The translations under genes and the position numbers were made by a program. From Bacteroidota bacterium (GTDB lineage Bacteria > Bacteroidota > Ignavibacteria > UBA10030 > UBA6906), in contig JAUQWO010000083.1 of assembly GCA_030835135.1 (NCBI GenBank), positions 31,598-95,597 of the forward strand: DNA of 64,000 nt. Direction: 5' to 3'. The notes under the pieces are model-generated. The model did no database searches, was not told where the DNA came from, and saw only the letters and a program-made list of their open reading frames with translations. Position 1 is the stretch's first letter; each line of letters begins with the position of its first letter. This document shows positions 37,825-46,843 of the stretch, in pieces.

Positions 37825-38445
37825 ATGACGCGCATCCTCATGCTTCTCCTGGCGGGCCTCGTGGCCACGCTGCCCACAGCGGTGCGTGCGGAAGATCCTG
37901 CTCCGCCGAAGCCGACGGTCAGGGTCTTTCAGGACCTGATCGCAGCGGTCGCCGATTCGCTGTTCGCCGCGCCGGGAGTGTCCGGGAATACGTCGGTCCG
38001 GATCGCGCTTGAACCCGCTGCGCACGCATGGTACCTCGAGACCGCCGTCCATGCGGCGGCGCGCGCGCATGGCCTCGCGCCCAGGGAGACTTCGGCAGTG
38101 CGTTATGACGCCCGGGTCGGCGTGGAACATATCGGTGTCACATACGAGGATGCACGCCGTACATGGATGTTCGGCGGGCAGATCATGGATCGTGCCGTCC
38201 GCCTCGCCGGGACGGTGAAACTGGTGGATCGGGAAACAGGGACGATCCTCGTCTCGCGGACGTTCGTGACCATGGAGCGTGATACCGTGTCCGTGGTGGG
38301 TTGCGAGTCCCTGGAATCCCCGGGCATTCCCGCAACACATGCCGTGGCTCCTCCCGCCGGTGCGTTCTCCTCGCTGGTGGAACCCCTCGTTCTCATTGGC
38401 AGCGTCGCCGTTGCGGTCTACCTCCTCTTCAGTGTGAGGAACTGA
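37825..38445 (+). CDS. exported protein of unknown function
   Basis: A 206-residue protein with a signal peptide (MTRILMLLLAGLVATLPTAVRAED) and a C-terminal hydrophobic helix (LVEPLVLIGSVAVAVYLLFSVRN), so the middle is periplasmic and anchored at the C-terminus. The middle contains alternating strands (YDARVGVEHIGVTYED, RLAGTVKLVDRETGTILVSRTFV) that look like a small sandwich domain. No family is recognised. It is followed after 3 nt by the CapA-family gene, suggesting joint function. Confidence 0.7.
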   Translation: MTRILMLLLAGLVATLPTAVRAEDPAPPKPTVRVFQDLIAAVADSLFAAPGVSGNTSVRIALEPAAHAWYLETAVHAAARAHGLAPRETSAVRYDARVGVEHIGVTYEDARRTWMFGGQIMDRAVRLAGTVKLVDRETGTILVSRTFVTMERDTVSVVGCESLESPGIPATHAVAPPAGAFSSLVEPLVLIGSVAVAVYLLFSVRN

Positions 38446-38448
38446 CGG

Positions 38449-39498
38449 ATGCACGCGGTGCTCAGTGTAACTCTCCTCGTTATTCTCTGTACGTTCGCCG
38501 GGGATGTCCAGCGTGACTCCCTCCGGCTGGCTCCACCAGCCGGCCCGACGGTGAACGATACATGCCGCGTGGAACTTCTGGCGCTCGGCGACATCAATCT
38601 CGGTCGACGCATCGGGCAGATCCTTCTCCGCGGTGATACGCTGCATCCCTTCGTGAATGTTGCCGCTGAGTTCGCACGCCATGATATCGTGTTCGCGAAC
38701 CTCGAATGTCCGGTCTCAGAACAGGGCGGACGCACCGAGCACCCACGGAACAACCTGATCTTCACTGCGCCACCCGTTGCCGCATGGTCGCTTCAGCGGG
38801 CGGGGATCACGGTGGTCTCCACCGCGAACAATCACGCCCTGGATTTTGGCACGGGGGCGGCGCGCGAAACACTCCGGTGGCTCGATTCGGTCGGCATTGC
38901 CTATGCGGGGTCGTCAGCGCCCGGTGGAAATGTCTTCCGGCCTGCAGTGATCACGCGCAATGGCATTAAAATCGCCATATTTGCTGTCACGGATTTCGTC
39001 AACGGCTCGCCGCGGGGATGGGAGCGCGTCGTTGCGCCCGCGGACACGGGCCGGTTGTTTCCGCTCCTCAGGGTATGGCAGGATTCCGCGGATTTCCGTA
39101 TCCTGAGTTACCACGGAGGTGATGAGTATACCGGGCGGGCGCCGGATCGGGTCCGATCGTTCATGCGCGCGGCCTCGGCCGCGGGTGCGGACCTCGTTCT
39201 GGGTCATCATCCGCATGTTCCTCATGGGCTTGAACGACGCGGGGATGCGTGGATCGCGCACTCGCTCGGCAATTTTGTCTTTCGCCAGCCGGGAAGGTTC
39301 TGGGCCGAGCATGCGATCGCCCTTTCCGTGACGGTCGAGAAAGCCGACTCGCTGTGCCGTGTCGGGAGGATCCGGGTCCTTCCGGTGCGGTGTGATTTTC
39401 AGCCCTCGTGGCTGGCCCCCGGACCTGAATTCGACAAAGTCCGTGCGCGTATCAGCGCACTTTCATCTGATGGCGTAGAGGAGTTCGTGCAATGGTAG
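38449..39498 (+). CDS. CapA family (PGA_cap) metallophosphatase-fold protein
   Basis: A 349-residue exported protein (hydrophobic N-terminus MHAVLSVTLLVILCTFA) with the CapA/PgsA fold: ALGDINLGRR near 48, ANLECPVS, STANNHALDFG, HGGDEYTGRAP, LVLGHHPHVPHG and HSLGNFVF. These carry the metal-binding Asp/Asn/His residues of calcineurin-like enzymes. Family members function in poly-gamma-glutamate capsule or cell-wall polymer formation; the polymer here is unknown. No other capsule genes are adjacent. The stop overlaps the start of bamD. Confidence 0.9.
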   Translation: MHAVLSVTLLVILCTFAGDVQRDSLRLAPPAGPTVNDTCRVELLALGDINLGRRIGQILLRGDTLHPFVNVAAEFARHDIVFANLECPVSEQGGRTEHPRNNLIFTAPPVAAWSLQRAGITVVSTANNHALDFGTGAARETLRWLDSVGIAYAGSSAPGGNVFRPAVITRNGIKIAIFAVTDFVNGSPRGWERVVAPADTGRLFPLLRVWQDSADFRILSYHGGDEYTGRAPDRVRSFMRAASAAGADLVLGHHPHVPHGLERRGDAWIAHSLGNFVFRQPGRFWAEHAIALSVTVEKADSLCRVGRIRVLPVRCDFQPSWLAPGPEFDKVRARISALSSDGVEEFVQW

Positions 39499-40292
39499 TC
39501 CGGAGTTGGTTCGTGGCCTGTGCGGCAGCGCTGGTGCTTGCCGGGTGTGGAGGCGGTGAGGTGACCAGGGTAATGTCGGTGGAGGATCGCTTCTCCCATG
39601 CAAAGGAACTCTTCGACAAGGGGAGTCATCTCGAGGCGGTGAATGAGTTCACGGTGATCACCCTGCAGTATCAGGGAAGCGCGTTCGCAGCGGATGCGCA
39701 ATACTATCTCGGCGAGTGCCGCTTTGCCCGCGAAGAGTACCTCCTGGCCGCCTTCGAATACTCCGTGGTGAAACGGAACTATCCGGCGAGCCCGCGCGTG
39801 GCGGATGCGCAATACAAGCTCGGCGTGTGTTACTATTCGTTGTCCCCGCGCTCGTCGCTGGACCAGCAATACACACGGCGCGCTCTCGATGAACTCCAGA
39901 GTTTCGTCGAGTACTATCCATCCCACGAAAAAGCCGTGGATGCGGAAGGGAAGATCAAGGAACTCACCGTGCGGTTGGCGAAGAAGCAGTACGACACCGC
40001 GAAGCTGTACCGGACGATGGAGTATTACCGGGCGGCGCTCTACTATTATGACGACGTGATCGAGAAGTACCACGATACGGAATTCGCCCCGCTCTCGTCG
40101 ATCGACAAAGTGGAAATGCTGATGGGGCGGAAACGGTACCCCGAAGCCGCGGCCGAGGCGAAGCGGTTCCTCGAACGGTACCCGAACTCGGTCCTGCGCG
40201 GCCGCATGGAGTCGCTCAAGAAGGACATCGACGAGGAGCTGCTCTCCCGTCAGCCTGCCTCCGCCTCGGGAGGCAAGGGGGGGACCCTCTGA
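39492..40292 (+). CDS. bamD: outer membrane protein assembly factor BamD
   Basis: A 266-residue lipoprotein with lipobox LAGC (Cys19) and tandem TPR repeats (FSHAKELFDKGSHLEAVNEFTVI; AQYYLGECRFAREEYLLAAFEYSVVKRNYP; YQ-type repeats to residue 235) as in BamD/YfiO/ComL, the essential partner of BamA in inserting beta-barrel proteins. The C-terminal tail is Gly/Ser-rich. It overlaps the CapA gene by 7 nt and the next gene by 1 nt, so it is translated as part of a polycistron. Confidence 0.92.
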   Translation: MVVRSWFVACAAALVLAGCGGGEVTRVMSVEDRFSHAKELFDKGSHLEAVNEFTVITLQYQGSAFAADAQYYLGECRFAREEYLLAAFEYSVVKRNYPASPRVADAQYKLGVCYYSLSPRSSLDQQYTRRALDELQSFVEYYPSHEKAVDAEGKIKELTVRLAKKQYDTAKLYRTMEYYRAALYYYDDVIEKYHDTEFAPLSSIDKVEMLMGRKRYPEAAAEAKRFLERYPNSVLRGRMESLKKDIDEELLSRQPASASGGKGGTL

Positions 40293-40762
40293 TGGACCCC
40301 CGGCCGGTGGCAGCATCGCAAGTGACCACCACACAGCTGGTTCTCCCGAATGATACGAACCAGCTCGGGAACCTCCTGGGCGGCACGCTCATGCACTGGA
40401 TCGATATCGTTGCAGCGATCGCGGCGCAACGCCATGCCGGTCGCGTGTGCGTCACCGCATCGGTCGATGAGCTGGCATTCCACTACTCCGTCCGCCTCGG
40501 CGAGGTCGTGACCCTCGAGGCATCCGTGAACCGGGCGTTCCGCACTTCCATGGAGATCGGCGTTCGCGTCACCGCTCATGGCAATGCCGCTGCACCCACG
40601 CGGCACGCGAACACCGCGTACCTCACGTTCGTGGCGATCGACGAGGCAGGACATCCGGTGCCGGTCCCGCCAGTCGTTCCCGGCAATGCCGCGGAACAAC
40701 GCCGGTACGACCAGGCCCTCGCGCGCCGGGAGAACCGTCTCGCCCGGCGGCGCACGGAATAG
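40292..40762 (+). CDS. acyl-CoA thioesterase, hotdog fold (YciA/BFIT-like)
   Basis: A 156-residue single-hotdog thioesterase hydrolysing acyl-CoA to free acid and CoA. The motif NDTNQLGNLLGGTLMHWIDIVAAIAAQRHAG with the catalytic Asn/Asp and active-site His, and HYSVRLGEVVTLEASV, match the YciA/ACOT family. Start TG-ATG shared with bamD stop (TGATG). The C-terminal tail is basic. Fatty-acid turnover next to envelope genes is a plausible context. Confidence 0.9.
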   Translation: MDPRPVAASQVTTTQLVLPNDTNQLGNLLGGTLMHWIDIVAAIAAQRHAGRVCVTASVDELAFHYSVRLGEVVTLEASVNRAFRTSMEIGVRVTAHGNAAAPTRHANTAYLTFVAIDEAGHPVPVPPVVPGNAAEQRRYDQALARRENRLARRRTE

Positions 40763-40779
40763 GAGCAGACCATTCTCCG

Positions 40780-43002
40780 ATGGGTGCACCTTCCAGTACA
40801 TTGCGGCATCGCATCCGTACCTCACGCGACGTGGTGATGGGCGTCTTCGCTGCTCATCTGTTCTGGGCGAACGCCGCGTACTCCCAACGCTCGGGCGTCT
40901 CGTTCGGTCCGTACGTCGAAACCGGCACCCCCGCGCTCCCCGTTGCGGTCGCGGTCCACGTCTCCGCACTCGCGCCCCTTCCCACGATCCTGGTCGCGTA
41001 CGCCGGTCGCACCGGGGTGGATGAATACGCACTGACCTCCGGAGGCCGGTGTATACAAATGGCATCCTACGCCACGGCGCGCCAACCCGGGTATCTGTCG
41101 CTCGCCGATATCGACGCCGACGGCGACGACGAGCTGATGATCCTCAGTGAAGACGGCGGCCAGATCGAGATCCAGCGACCGGGAGAGATCGCGGGACAAC
41201 CCACGCATTTCCGCCTCGATCAACGTGCGCAGCGCCTGGTCGTTGCTGATGTCGACAACGACGGGAGGAAAGATATCCTGTACTTCGGCAGGAACATGGC
41301 CGGTGTGGGGACGCTGCTGGGTGCGCGATACGGTTCGTTCAGACAGGGACCGCTGTTGTTCCCGGAGACGTCGGCCGGCGATCTCATCGCGACGGACCTG
41401 AACGGCGACCGCATCACGGACCTCGTGCTCGTGCAGTGGCTCTCGGATCAGCTCGCGGTCTATTTCGGTATCGGCCAGTACCAGTTCTCAGAACAGGTCT
41501 CACTTGCCCTCCCGGCCGAGCCCGGCAGGATCGCCTTCATGCCGGTGCAACGGAAACAGGTCCTGCGCTTCCTCGTTACCCTCCCCGCGAACAACGCCGT
41601 CCTCCACGTCGTCGGGAACCCCGCCGGTGAACTTGCGATCCAGGATACCGTAACCCTCTCCGGCCGTCCGGGCGCCGTCGGGCTGGCGATGGTGAACGAT
41701 GACCAGATCCCGGATATGGTGGTGACCACAACGAACGGCCTCTCCGTCGCGCTCGGTTCGACGAGTACCACCTTCGGACCCGTGACGGTGTTTGGCGCCG
41801 GTGCAGGGAGCCCATCATGGACCCTTGCGGATGTGGATGGCGACCGCAAGACCGACATCGTTCTCGCCGACGGGCATGACCGGCGCATCCTCATCCTGGG
41901 GAATGCACAACAGAGTGGCCTTGCGGCCTGGCCCGCGGAATATGCGACCGGTGTCCGGCCGGCAGCGGTGACGGTCACGGATTGGACGGGCGATGGGGTC
42001 GAGGACGTCCTCGTGGCGAACACCGGGTCGGCAAGCATAGGACTCTTCGAAGGGTCGACACCGGGACGGCTCCTCGGTCAGAGGACCCTGAGCGTGCCCG
42101 GTCAGCCGGAGGATGTACGGGTTGTTCCGGGCGACTATCCGCGGCCATGGACGATCGTCACAGTGGATCCGACGATGGAGCAGATCGGCGTCATCCGGCG
42201 CGCGGAGCGCTTCGAACGCTCGCGTGTGCTGATGATCCCGACGCCGCCGGGCCCGAGGTTTCTGATGGCCGAGACAGACCGGGGCACAGGACGTCTTGTC
42301 ATCGGGGTCAGGAGCGGGAACGGAGGAACAGGGAAGGCACCACTCGTCCTGTATCAGGAGATCTCGGGCCATCAGTTCGTTGAACGTTCGTACCGGTCCT
42401 CATTGTCCGTGACCATTACCTCCATGGCATCCGGCAATTTCGCGGGGCACGGCAAACCGGATGTCGTGCTCGCATTCCGCGAACGTATGCCGAAAGCATC
42501 AACGGTCGCATTGGCGCCGGCGCAGGCGAGCTATGATTTTCGGAAGATCCAGCGATTGGTCTCCCTCCCCGATTCCACGCAGAGCATCAAGATGCTGACG
42601 AGCGGCGGCGTGGATGGCGACAGCCTTCCGGACCTGTTGATGTTCACCGGAAGTCCCTCCCGGAAGATGTATATCGCGTACGGCGACTCCGCGGGTACGG
42701 TACGATTGGATCCCGCGGTGGCCGACGGTGTCGACCCCATCGATGAAGACGCCGTCCTGGTGCGCGATGTCAATGCCGACGGACGAAATGATATCGTGTA
42801 CATGGATGGCGGCCGGGACGGGATCTACGCGCTGTACAGCGTCGGGCCGAGGCGGTTTTCCGATCCCGTCCTTGTCATCCCGGCGGGCGGGGCGGAGCAC
42901 TTCGCACTCCGGACGTCGCCGCTGACCGGCCTGCCCGATGTCGTTCTCAGTCATTCCCGCAAGCACACCGTGACCGTCCACGCGGGAGCGTTCTCACAAT
43001 GA
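40780..43002 (+). CDS. secreted FG-GAP/VCBS-repeat beta-propeller protein
   Basis: A 740-residue exported protein built of FG-GAP repeats. At least seven calcium-binding loops of D-x-D-x-D/N-G type are seen (ADIDADGDDELMIL, ADVDNDGRKDILYF, TDLNGDRITDLVLV, ADVDGDRKTDIVLA, TDWTGDGVEDVLVAN, VDGDSLPDLLMF, DVNADGRNDIVYM), consistent with a seven-bladed propeller. The hydrophobic stretch VVMGVFAAHLFWANAAYSQ is the signal peptide; the start at 40780 could be replaced by ATG 40837 within it. Its stop overlaps the metalloprotease start, so the two are coupled. Ligand unknown. Confidence 0.85.
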   Translation: MGAPSSTLRHRIRTSRDVVMGVFAAHLFWANAAYSQRSGVSFGPYVETGTPALPVAVAVHVSALAPLPTILVAYAGRTGVDEYALTSGGRCIQMASYATARQPGYLSLADIDADGDDELMILSEDGGQIEIQRPGEIAGQPTHFRLDQRAQRLVVADVDNDGRKDILYFGRNMAGVGTLLGARYGSFRQGPLLFPETSAGDLIATDLNGDRITDLVLVQWLSDQLAVYFGIGQYQFSEQVSLALPAEPGRIAFMPVQRKQVLRFLVTLPANNAVLHVVGNPAGELAIQDTVTLSGRPGAVGLAMVNDDQIPDMVVTTTNGLSVALGSTSTTFGPVTVFGAGAGSPSWTLADVDGDRKTDIVLADGHDRRILILGNAQQSGLAAWPAEYATGVRPAAVTVTDWTGDGVEDVLVANTGSASIGLFEGSTPGRLLGQRTLSVPGQPEDVRVVPGDYPRPWTIVTVDPTMEQIGVIRRAERFERSRVLMIPTPPGPRFLMAETDRGTGRLVIGVRSGNGGTGKAPLVLYQEISGHQFVERSYRSSLSVTITSMASGNFAGHGKPDVVLAFRERMPKASTVALAPAQASYDFRKIQRLVSLPDSTQSIKMLTSGGVDGDSLPDLLMFTGSPSRKMYIAYGDSAGTVRLDPAVADGVDPIDEDAVLVRDVNADGRNDIVYMDGGRDGIYALYSVGPRRFSDPVLVIPAGGAEHFALRTSPLTGLPDVVLSHSRKHTVTVHAGAFSQ

Positions 43003-44678
43003 GATCCCTCCGTCCGCTCGTCTGCCTTCTCCTCCTTTGCTGGAATATGCCGGTCATGCACGCCCAGCAACGCAGCATCGTCCACGATGCCGCTGTGGTG
43101 TTGCTGGAGAATGGCTCACAGCTCCCGCCGGAAGGTGAACCCATCAAGTGCGGCCTGTCTGCCGTCACCAACGCCTTGAGCCTCAGGAGCGTGAAGGGGA
43201 ACGTCATGGCGGGGGCGGCCGCAACGATGCTGACCCGGCCGGTCCTCCAGACCAGCATCGCCCGCTCCGGATTTCGGGTCCACTTCGATACCACCGGCGT
43301 CAATACCCCGGCACTCCTTGACGGCTCCGGGGCAGGGATCCCCGGGACGGCACGTGCGTACGTGGACTCCGTGTTTGCGAGTCTGGCGTATGTCACGCCG
43401 GTCGAGACCCAGGAACTTGGCTATGGCGTACTCCCGCCCGACGATACGTTGAACGGCGGTCCGGAGTACGACGTGTTCATCATGGAACTGGGCAGCATGT
43501 ACGGTTACACCACGCCGGATGGCTCACCGCCCGACGGCGGGACCGCAACGACGTTCATGACCATCGACAATGACTTCGCGTTCGTGCATCCGGCCGTCAA
43601 CCGGGGGATCCCTGCGCTGCATGTCACGCTCGCGCACGAACTCCACCATGCACTGCAGATCGGCAACTATGGCTACTGGCAGAATGACATCTTCTTCTAT
43701 GAGATCACATCGACCTGGATGGAGGACGTGCTCTATCCTGCGGTGAATGATTACTACGAGTATCTGCAGGCATCCTGGGGGCACTTTCGTTCTCCCGAAC
43801 GGGCCTTCACGTCGAACGACCTCATCTGTTACAGCCGGAGCATCTGGGGTCACTACATTGCCGCGCGGTACGGGCGCGAGATGATGCGGACGACATGGGA
43901 ACAGGTGCGTTCGGCGCGGCCGATGAGCGCGATCGACAGGGCATTGCGCACCAGGGGATTTGATGCGCCGTCCGCGTTCGCCGAGTGGAGCCTCTGGAAT
44001 TACTTCACGGGTGCGCGCAGTCAACCCTCGAAATACTACCCTGACGGCGCGGACTATCCGCCGATGGCGGAGATCCCGGTGGAGTACCATCCACCGTCGC
44101 GCGAGATCACGGGCAGCCTCGCGCCCTTCGCCTCGCGGTATTACCAGCTCATGCGCACCCCCGATACGATGACCGTGATCGTCGCGAACATCGATCTCGC
44201 CGCCGCAACGGAGCAGTCGGCGGGAAAGGACTATACCTTTGATTTCCGGGCGACCCGGCCGAACGATACCTACCTCGCGACCCCGATCGGGTTGTATGCC
44301 CACCTCGGCGTCGCGACCGCGGTCAACTGGGCGAGCTGGTTCGTGGTGGGGGATACGGTCCGGCGGAACGTCGACCCATCGCAATACATCGAGGGCCGTG
44401 CATTCCCCAATCCGTTTCTTCCCGGAACGCATTCCCGTGTGGCGATGCCGGTCGATGGCGCGGACCAGGTCACCGGCAGCATGGCGATCTTCTCCAGCGG
44501 CCTCGATCAGGTCTATGCCTCGGGGATCACGACGTCGGCGTGGTATCTGGACCGGCAGATGTTCTTCTGGGATGGGAAGGGGACGGACGGGTTGGCGGTA
44601 CCCTCCGGGGTGTATGTGTATGTGATCGATCTCGGCGACAGGCGTGTGACAGGCAAGATCGCACTGGTGAGGAGGTAG
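42999..44678 (+). CDS. secreted putative metalloprotease, MXAN_6640-like, with FlgD/T9SS-like C-terminus
   Basis: A 559-residue exported protein with a signal peptide (MRSLRPLVCLLLLCWNMPVMHAQ). The zinc motif is TLAHELHHALQIGNYG (HEXXH), followed by a conserved Glu in STWMEDVLYP, as in the MXAN_6640 family of putative metalloproteases. The last 90 residues start AFPNPFLPG and end WDGKGTDGLAVPSGVYVYVIDLGDRRVTGKIALVRR, the pattern of FlgD-like/type IX secretion C-terminal domains. It could thus be exported across the outer membrane. Substrate unknown; no T9SS component is in view. Confidence 0.82.
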   Translation: MRSLRPLVCLLLLCWNMPVMHAQQRSIVHDAAVVLLENGSQLPPEGEPIKCGLSAVTNALSLRSVKGNVMAGAAATMLTRPVLQTSIARSGFRVHFDTTGVNTPALLDGSGAGIPGTARAYVDSVFASLAYVTPVETQELGYGVLPPDDTLNGGPEYDVFIMELGSMYGYTTPDGSPPDGGTATTFMTIDNDFAFVHPAVNRGIPALHVTLAHELHHALQIGNYGYWQNDIFFYEITSTWMEDVLYPAVNDYYEYLQASWGHFRSPERAFTSNDLICYSRSIWGHYIAARYGREMMRTTWEQVRSARPMSAIDRALRTRGFDAPSAFAEWSLWNYFTGARSQPSKYYPDGADYPPMAEIPVEYHPPSREITGSLAPFASRYYQLMRTPDTMTVIVANIDLAAATEQSAGKDYTFDFRATRPNDTYLATPIGLYAHLGVATAVNWASWFVVGDTVRRNVDPSQYIEGRAFPNPFLPGTHSRVAMPVDGADQVTGSMAIFSSGLDQVYASGITTSAWYLDRQMFFWDGKGTDGLAVPSGVYVYVIDLGDRRVTGKIALVRR

Positions 44679-44680
44679 GC

Positions 44681-45304
44681 GTGGCGCTCCGTGTACGCGG
44701 TGACAGTCTCCGGCATGCATTCAACCGGAAAGTGATCTTCAGGGATGTGTCCTTTGATGTGACCGCCCGCCGCTCCCTGATGGTTGCGGGCCGCAACGGG
44801 GCGGGGAAATCCACGCTCATCAAGATCCTCTGCGGCGTGCTCTCTCCCACGGCGGGAACCGTGACCATCGACGCCGATGATACGGGCGACTCCTTTGCCG
44901 TCCAGCGGCGGATCGGACTGGTTGCCCCCTACCTGCAGGTCTATGAGGAGTTCTCGGCCCTGGAGAACCTCCACATGAGCATGACGCTCCGCGGTGCAGT
45001 GCCGGAGGATGCGCGCGCACGTCAGCTTCTGGAACGGGTGGCGCTCGATCCGAACCGGACGGACCCTGTCCGCGGATTCTCCTCCGGGATGAAGCAGAGG
45101 TTGAAATATGCGATGGCGCTGATCCACCGCCCGCCGGTGCTCGTGCTCGACGAACCGATGTCGAACCTGGACGCCGATGGCATCGCCATCGTCCGGGGCA
45201 TCATGCAGGAACACCTGCAGGAGGGCATCGTGGTGGTAGCGACCAATGACAGGAGCGATCTCGCGGCACCCGATATGGAGGTGGACCTCAATGCCCGTCG
45301 TTGA
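44681..45304 (+). CDS. ccmA: cytochrome c maturation ABC transporter ATP-binding protein
   Basis: A 207-residue ATPase that powers the CcmABCD complex releasing haem-CcmE. Walker A GRNGAGKST (37-45), signature SSGMKQRLKYA, Walker B VLVLDEPMSNLD. The variant SSG-M-K-Q-R signature fits CcmA. GTG 44681 is chosen because aggagg ends 5 nt upstream and the reading begins at the conserved strand; earlier in-frame starts lie inside the metalloprotease gene. Followed by ccmB in overlapping frame. Confidence 0.92.
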   Translation: MALRVRGDSLRHAFNRKVIFRDVSFDVTARRSLMVAGRNGAGKSTLIKILCGVLSPTAGTVTIDADDTGDSFAVQRRIGLVAPYLQVYEEFSALENLHMSMTLRGAVPEDARARQLLERVALDPNRTDPVRGFSSGMKQRLKYAMALIHRPPVLVLDEPMSNLDADGIAIVRGIMQEHLQEGIVVVATNDRSDLAAPDMEVDLNARR

Positions 45305-45986
45305 ACGCTCCGCCAGGCGGTGGCTCCGCTCCACCGTGGCGGTCTTCCTCAAGGATTGGCGGTCGGAACTGCGCACGCGCTATGCGATCAGTGCCCTCGG
45401 GATGTTCGTGGTGACAACGCTCTCGATGATCATGTTCTCGCTCGCTGGCGAGACCCCGTCGCTCGAGGTCCTTGCCGGCATGCTCTGGGTGGTCATCTTC
45501 TTCGCCGCCATGTCCGGGCTCTCCCGCACGTTCGTCACGGAGGAGGAGCGCGGGACCTCCATGACACTGCAGCTCCAGGCACCGCCGAGTGCGGTGTATT
45601 TCGGAAAGCTCCTTTTCAATCTTGTGCTCGGTGCCGGCCTGACGCTCCTCACCGTGGTTCTGTACGCGGTCTTCATCACCGGGTTCGTCGTGACGTCCTA
45701 CGGGGTGTTTGCTGCCGCGATCGTCCTGGGAAGCATCGGGCTCTCCGCGGCCTCGACGATCATCGCCGCGATCATTGCCCGGGCGAATACGAAGGGAACC
45801 CTCTACCCGGTTCTATCGTTCCCAATACTATTACCCGTCCTCATGACCGCGATCCGGGCCACACGCATGGCGTGCGAAGGAACGACCTGGACGGACGCGG
45901 GGGGTGAATTTCAGGTCCTGATTTCGTATATTGTCGTTGTTGTGACCGCGTCGTATATGCTCTTTGAATACATCTGGAAAGACTGA
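45291..45986 (+). CDS. ccmB: cytochrome c maturation protein B (haem exporter permease)
   Basis: A 231-residue membrane protein with about six helices (AISALGMFVVTTLSMIMFSLAG; LEVLAGMLWVVIFFAAMSG; LLFNLVLGAGLTLLTVVLYAVF; GVFAAAIVLGSIGLSAASTIIAAII; a fifth LYPVLSFPILLPVLMTAI; and C-terminal ISYIVVVVTASYMLFEYIW). The sequence TFVTEEERGTSMTLQLQAP corresponds to the cytoplasmic coupling region of CcmB. ATG 45291 lies inside the 3' end of ccmA, the family start. Partner of CcmA. Confidence 0.92.
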   Translation: MPVVERSARRWLRSTVAVFLKDWRSELRTRYAISALGMFVVTTLSMIMFSLAGETPSLEVLAGMLWVVIFFAAMSGLSRTFVTEEERGTSMTLQLQAPPSAVYFGKLLFNLVLGAGLTLLTVVLYAVFITGFVVTSYGVFAAAIVLGSIGLSAASTIIAAIIARANTKGTLYPVLSFPILLPVLMTAIRATRMACEGTTWTDAGGEFQVLISYIVVVVTASYMLFEYIWKD

Positions 45987-45988
45987 GT

Positions 45989-46687
45989 ATGGTGTGGCGG
46001 ATTCTCCTCGGTATCCTTCTGACGCTGGTGATCATCGCCGCGTTCGCGTTTCCCATCGTACCGGCGCCAACGTCGTTGTTCGAATTCCCCCTCATCCCCG
46101 GCCTTGAAGAAAAGGCCCGCATCATCTTCTTCCACGTCCCCACCGCCTGGCTGAGCGTCATGGCCTTCTTCACGGGCATGTTCTACGGTATCCGGTATCT
46201 CCGCAAGCGCGACATCCGTGATGACCTCCGGTCCTCCGCTGCCGCGGGGCTCGGGCTGATGTTCTGTATCCTGGCGACCGTGACCGGGATGATCTGGGCG
46301 AAGTTCAATTGGGGATCGTTCTGGAACTGGGACCCGCGGGAGACGTCGATCTTCGTGCTCCTGTTGATCTATGGCGCGTACTTCGCTCTCCGCTCCGCCG
46401 TGGAGGTCGAGGAGAAACGCGCGACGCTGTCCGCCGTGTACTCGATCATCGCCGCGGTCACGGTCCCCTTCTTCGTGTTCATCATGCCGCGGATCATGAC
46501 GGGTTTGCATCCGGGCGCCGCCGGCGACCCCGAGGGTGCCGGACCGGTCATCGAGTTCAAGATGTCCGGCGGCATGCGCATGGTGTTCTTCACCTCGCTG
46601 TTCGCCTTCACGCTGCTCTATATCTGGATGTTCACGCTGCGCGTGCGCGCTGCCTTGCTTGAGTATCATCATCAGTCGAAAGGATGA
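45989..46687 (+). CDS. ccmC: haem exporter protein CcmC
   Basis: A 232-residue, six-helix haem-handling protein that loads haem onto CcmE. The tryptophan-rich WWD domain reads AKFNWGSFWNWDPRETSIFVLLL, with conserved His in IFFHVPTAW and another in MTGLHPGAAG, the two external haem ligands. It starts 2 nt after ccmB, and its stop overlaps the ccmD start. Confidence 0.95.
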   Translation: MVWRILLGILLTLVIIAAFAFPIVPAPTSLFEFPLIPGLEEKARIIFFHVPTAWLSVMAFFTGMFYGIRYLRKRDIRDDLRSSAAAGLGLMFCILATVTGMIWAKFNWGSFWNWDPRETSIFVLLLIYGAYFALRSAVEVEEKRATLSAVYSIIAAVTVPFFVFIMPRIMTGLHPGAAGDPEGAGPVIEFKMSGGMRMVFFTSLFAFTLLYIWMFTLRVRAALLEYHHQSKG

Positions 46688-46827
46688 CCGTGGAGTTCCT
46701 TGCCGAACATCAGTTGTACATCGTGATGATCATCGTGGTCGGGATCTGGCTCGGGCTGTTCGCCTACCTGTTCCGCCTCGATGGACGCCTGAAAAAACTG
46801 GAACGCACTACTGAGAACAACGGGTAG
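46684..46827 (+). CDS. ccmD: small membrane protein CcmD
   Basis: A 47-residue protein: one membrane helix (LYIVMIIVVGIWLGLFAYLFRL, about 12-33) then a basic helix ending RLKKLERTTENNG. Size, topology and position between ccmC and ccmE match CcmD, which frees holo-CcmE from CcmABC. ATG 46684 overlaps the ccmC stop (ATGA). Confidence 0.85.
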   Translation: MTVEFLAEHQLYIVMIIVVGIWLGLFAYLFRLDGRLKKLERTTENNG

Positions 46828-46843
46828 AAGGGAGGAGAGTCAT

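Noticed and set aside
45927..45933. TATATTG inside ccmB as a promoter for ccmC
   Set aside because: No TTG at the right distance (GTG instead), and ccmB-ccmC are only 2 nt apart; coupling is more likely.
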